NCBI GenBank assembly: GCA_002402005.2
Contig: NVUS02000024.1
Location: forward strand, 1-8,542
Reading direction: 5' to 3'
Length of the DNA stretch: 8,542 bases
Source of the DNA: OCS116 cluster bacterium
GTDB taxonomy: Bacteria > Pseudomonadota > Alphaproteobacteria > Rhizobiales > OSC116
Of this stretch, positions 6,650-8,542 are shown piece by piece. Positions within the stretch are counted from its first letter, which is position 1, and every line of letters begins with the position of its first letter. A program made the translations under genes and the position numbers. Under the pieces are notes generated by a model that did not search any database, was not told the DNA's origin, and saw only the letters and a program-made list of their open reading frames with translations.

Positions 6650-7444
6650 ATGCTAGATGATGATATAAAATACCAATTGAGCAGCCACATCGCTAAATTT
6701 GATCATCTGGCCATCAGCCTGATGCCCGCCGACATTCAAAAATCCATCTACGTCCTTTACAGCTTTTTCGCCGAACTAGATGGCCTCGCATCACAAGTGT
6801 CAGAGCCAATGCTGGGCGAGATCAGATGCCAATGGTGGCGTGATGTCATCACCGACAAACAAGCTCAAAGCCCTTTGGCCGAAGCCTTGCTTGAAGCGAT
6901 GGCAAAACACAATTGGCCAGCACAAGCGTTACTAGATTTGATAGATGCCAAAATATTCGATCTTTATGCCGATCCAATGGACAATAAAGCCAGTTTCGAA
7001 GCCTATGCCGGCCATACCTATTCAACCCTGCTACAGCTCACCGCACAGGCTATAGACCCAATGGCGGCCAAACAATTTGCCGATGTATCCGGTCATCTCG
7101 GCGTGGCTTTCACCGTCGCCAAATCACTCACCTATCTCAAAGTGCACCAGTCACGCGGTCAGATTTTCATCCCCAGCGACATCCTCAAAAGCATCGAAGT
7201 CTCAGATGTCGAAAGCCTTAAAAAATTCATTCAATTCGGCCTAGGCCATTACGCCCTAGCCAAACAACATCTAACTGATAAAGTTTTGTTTCCCGCCACC
7301 TTACCACTCATCCGCGCCAAGCTGATTCTCAACAACGCGCATAAATTAGGTGATGATGTATATAAAAAGCTAGAGACAATCTCACCAAGCCAGCTGAGTT
7401 TTCAATGGGATTTGATGAAAGCCAATATTTTCAAAAAAATCTAA
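6650..7444 (+). CDS. Squalene/phytoene-synthase-like protein, NDUFAF6 relative
   Basis: A 264-residue protein with the all-helical trans-isoprenyl-synthase fold. Recognisable blocks are LYSFFAELDGLASQVSEP (36-53) with MLGEIRCQWWRDVI (54-67), and HLGVAFTVAKSLTYLKVH (149-166) with QSRGQIFIPSDIL (167-179). True phytoene/squalene synthases have two Asp-rich motifs that bind diphosphate through magnesium. Here the first retains a single Asp (D44) and the second, normally DxxxD, reads KSLTYLK. Catalytic prenyl condensation is therefore unlikely. This pattern fits the NDUFAF6 branch of the family, a mitochondrial complex I assembly factor. The gene starts 3 bp after the Mth938-like gene, with GAG six bases before the ATG. 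No carotenoid or hopanoid genes are nearby. Its last four bases overlap the end of the convergent bpt gene. The alternative, a real isoprenoid synthase, is disfavoured by the missing motifs. Confidence 0.82.
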   Translation: MLDDDIKYQLSSHIAKFDHLAISLMPADIQKSIYVLYSFFAELDGLASQVSEPMLGEIRCQWWRDVITDKQAQSPLAEALLEAMAKHNWPAQALLDLIDAKIFDLYADPMDNKASFEAYAGHTYSTLLQLTAQAIDPMAAKQFADVSGHLGVAFTVAKSLTYLKVHQSRGQIFIPSDILKSIEVSDVESLKKFIQFGLGHYALAKQHLTDKVLFPATLPLIRAKLILNNAHKLGDDVYKKLETISPSQLSFQWDLMKANIFKKI

Positions 7445-8169
7445 ACCAAAACCCAATGATTGCCATCAAATCTCTCTTGTGGCATAAACCGGTCTTTATA
7501 AGCCATATTGCCACAACCGCTGATATAATAGCCCAAATAAACATAGGGCAGGCGGCTCTGCGCAGCATAAGCAATATGGTCCAAAATCAAATAAGTGCCA
7601 ATGCTGTTTTTTTCTAAATCAGGGTCAAAAAAGCTATAAACCATCGACACGCCATCGCTCATAATGTCAGTCAAAACCGCCGCCACCAACACTTCATCAG
7701 CATCATAATATTCAACCACTTGGCTGTTCACATTGGTCTCTGCAATCATTTTAGCATAGTCCAATACATCCATATCACTCATTTCGCCATCACCATGCCG
7801 GCTTTTGATATATTTGCGAAACAGCTTAAATTGTTGCGATGTCGGGTGCGGCGGGCAAGTTTTACGGGTCAGACCTTTATTCTTATTGACCACCCGCCTT
7901 TGGCTCTTGCTAAGTTTAAACTCACCAATCAATAACCGCGATGATTTGCAAGCATTGCAAGTTTTACAAGCCGGTATATAAGCAATATTTTGGCTACGTC
8001 GAAACCCACGTTGCGACAATAGATCAAAATATTCAGCGGCATTTTCACCATCTAATTTGGTAAAAATCTTGCGCTCAATCTGCCCATCAAGGTAAGAACA
8101 AGGGTCCTCAACCGTCAGGTAAAACGTCATGTCATCAAGATTTTGGACCAGCTTTTTATTCATACCCAT
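7441..8169 (-). CDS. bpt: Aspartate/glutamate leucyltransferase (N-degron pathway)
   Basis: Cytosolic aminoacyl-tRNA-protein transferase that adds leucine from Leu-tRNA to proteins with N-terminal Asp or Glu, marking them for ClpS/ClpAP degradation. The 242-residue length is normal. Family motifs: CSYLDGQIERKIFTKL (24-39), QRGFRRSQNIAYIPACKTC (53-71) continuing to NACKSSRL, SQRRVVNKN (89-97), YSFFDPDLEKNSIGTYLILD (178-197), and LPYVYLGYYISGCGNMAYKD (207-226). The N-terminal cysteines C24, C68, C71 and C74 match those conserved in the ATE/Bpt family. The ATG at 8169 directly follows the TGA of the upstream permease; the second ATG two codons later is also possible. It converges with the squalene-synthase-like gene and the two reading frames overlap by four bases, with no intrinsic terminator. 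Confidence 0.94.
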   Translation of the reverse strand: MGMNKKLVQNLDDMTFYLTVEDPCSYLDGQIERKIFTKLDGENAAEYFDLLSQRGFRRSQNIAYIPACKTCNACKSSRLLIGEFKLSKSQRRVVNKNKGLTRKTCPPHPTSQQFKLFRKYIKSRHGDGEMSDMDVLDYAKMIAETNVNSQVVEYYDADEVLVAAVLTDIMSDGVSMVYSFFDPDLEKNSIGTYLILDHIAYAAQSRLPYVYLGYYISGCGNMAYKDRFMPQERFDGNHWVLV

Positions 8170-8542
8170 TCATAACCCATAATAATAGGGTATGGCAATC
8201 GTAAATGTCAGCCACATAATGATCACCAAGGGCACACCAGCTTTGACAAAATCAAAGAATTTATAGTTGCCTGGGCTCATCACCAACAAGTTGGTTTGGT
8301 AAGCAATCGGTGTCGCAAACGAGCAGTTGGCGGCAAAAATCACCGTATAGATAAATATCTGCGGCTCAACACCCAGCTTAAGCGCGGTGTTATAAGCGAT
8401 CGGCGCAAACAACACTGCCGTCGCGTGGTTAGATAAGAAATTGGTCAGCACCGCAATCATAATAAAGAAGGCCGACAATACCACCCAAATCGGCGATCCC
8501 TCAAGGCTGTTGACCACAGTTTCAGCGATCAAACTCGCCCCA
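8170..8542 (-). CDS. SLC13/DASS-type permease, C-terminal part (5' end beyond window)
   Basis: The open frame enters from the right edge without a start, so only the last 124 residues are seen. They hold hydrophobic helices (PIWVVLSAFFIMIAVL; AVLFAPIAYNTAL; QIFIYTVIFAANCSF; GVPLVIIMWLTFTIAIPYYY). They also hold the re-entrant hairpin motif LTNFLSNHATAVLFAPIA, with Ser-Asn in the place of the sodium-binding SNT motif of divalent-anion symporters, and the family signature FATPIAYQTNLLVMSPGNY. This is the C-terminal transport half of an SLC13-family inner-membrane symporter. Many members with these motifs carry TrkA-C domains in the middle, but that part is outside the window. The substrate (sulfate, dicarboxylate or other) cannot be told. 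The stop TGA abuts the bpt start codon, so the two genes are probably one operon. Confidence 0.85.
   Translation of the reverse strand, partial: GASLIAETVVNSLEGSPIWVVLSAFFIMIAVLTNFLSNHATAVLFAPIAYNTALKLGVEPQIFIYTVIFAANCSFATPIAYQTNLLVMSPGNYKFFDFVKAGVPLVIIMWLTFTIAIPYYYGL

Noticed and set aside
7483..7506. Possible terminator after the squalene-synthase-like gene (GGC-ATAAA ... TTTAT-AA-GCC)
   Set aside because: The stem is AT-rich with a bulge, has no T-tract, and lies within the bpt coding region.
1..8542. Mobile element, CRISPR, tRNA or defence system
   Set aside because: No transposase, integrase, inverted terminal repeats, spaced direct repeats or tRNA-like cloverleaf seen; nearly every base belongs to conserved core genes or short intergenic regions.

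Overview
The window looks like a core chromosomal segment from an alphaproteobacterium. I base this on the gene order (pcm, then a LysM/LytM lipoprotein, an opposite-strand AAA+ ATPase, yajC-secD-secF, then a Mth938-domain gene and a squalene/phytoene-synthase-like gene), on bpt, on two CtrA-type boxes (TTAACCAT in either orientation), and on marked scarcity of GANTC sites, as in lineages with a CcrM methyltransferase. Base composition looks moderate and even throughout. I see no insertion sequence, prophage, tRNA, rRNA or CRISPR array. Genus-level placement is not possible from this sequence.

Layout. Positions 1-95 are a short promoter region with a TTAA-N7-TTAA CtrA-like box before pcm (96-806), a protein-repair methyltransferase. 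After a 123-bp gap with another CtrA-like half-site comes an NlpD-type lipoprotein (930-2192) with two LysM domains and a LytM domain whose metal-binding residues are largely lost. A near-symmetrical terminator (about 2215-2242) lies between it and the convergent gene for a DUF815-type ATPase (minus strand, 2247-3110). A 200-bp divergent promoter region leads into yajC (3311-3601). An intrinsic-terminator-like hairpin separates yajC from secD (3689-5281). secF (5312-6259), the Mth938/NDUFAF3-like gene (6269-6646) and the NDUFAF6-like gene (6650-7444) follow in a tight same-strand run with gaps of 30, 9 and 3 bp.

The right end is on the minus strand: bpt (7441-8169), an N-degron leucyltransferase, directly preceded by the C-terminal part of an SLC13/DASS-type permease that runs off the window (8170-8542). 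The two convergent transcription units share the four bases CTAA, which hold both stop codons.

How the genes fit together: YajC, SecD and SecF form the accessory complex that uses the proton-motive force to assist SecYEG export. The two genes behind secF are bacterial relatives of the mitochondrial complex I assembly factors NDUFAF3 and NDUFAF6, so membrane-protein insertion and respiratory-complex assembly may be linked here. The NlpD-like lipoprotein probably activates septal amidases, and CtrA boxes would tie it to the cell cycle. The locus is largely a conserved housekeeping arrangement. I found no convincing new defence, mobile or biosynthetic system. The points most worth following up are the SecDF-NDUFAF3/6 linkage, the CtrA/GANTC signals and the yajC-secD attenuator.
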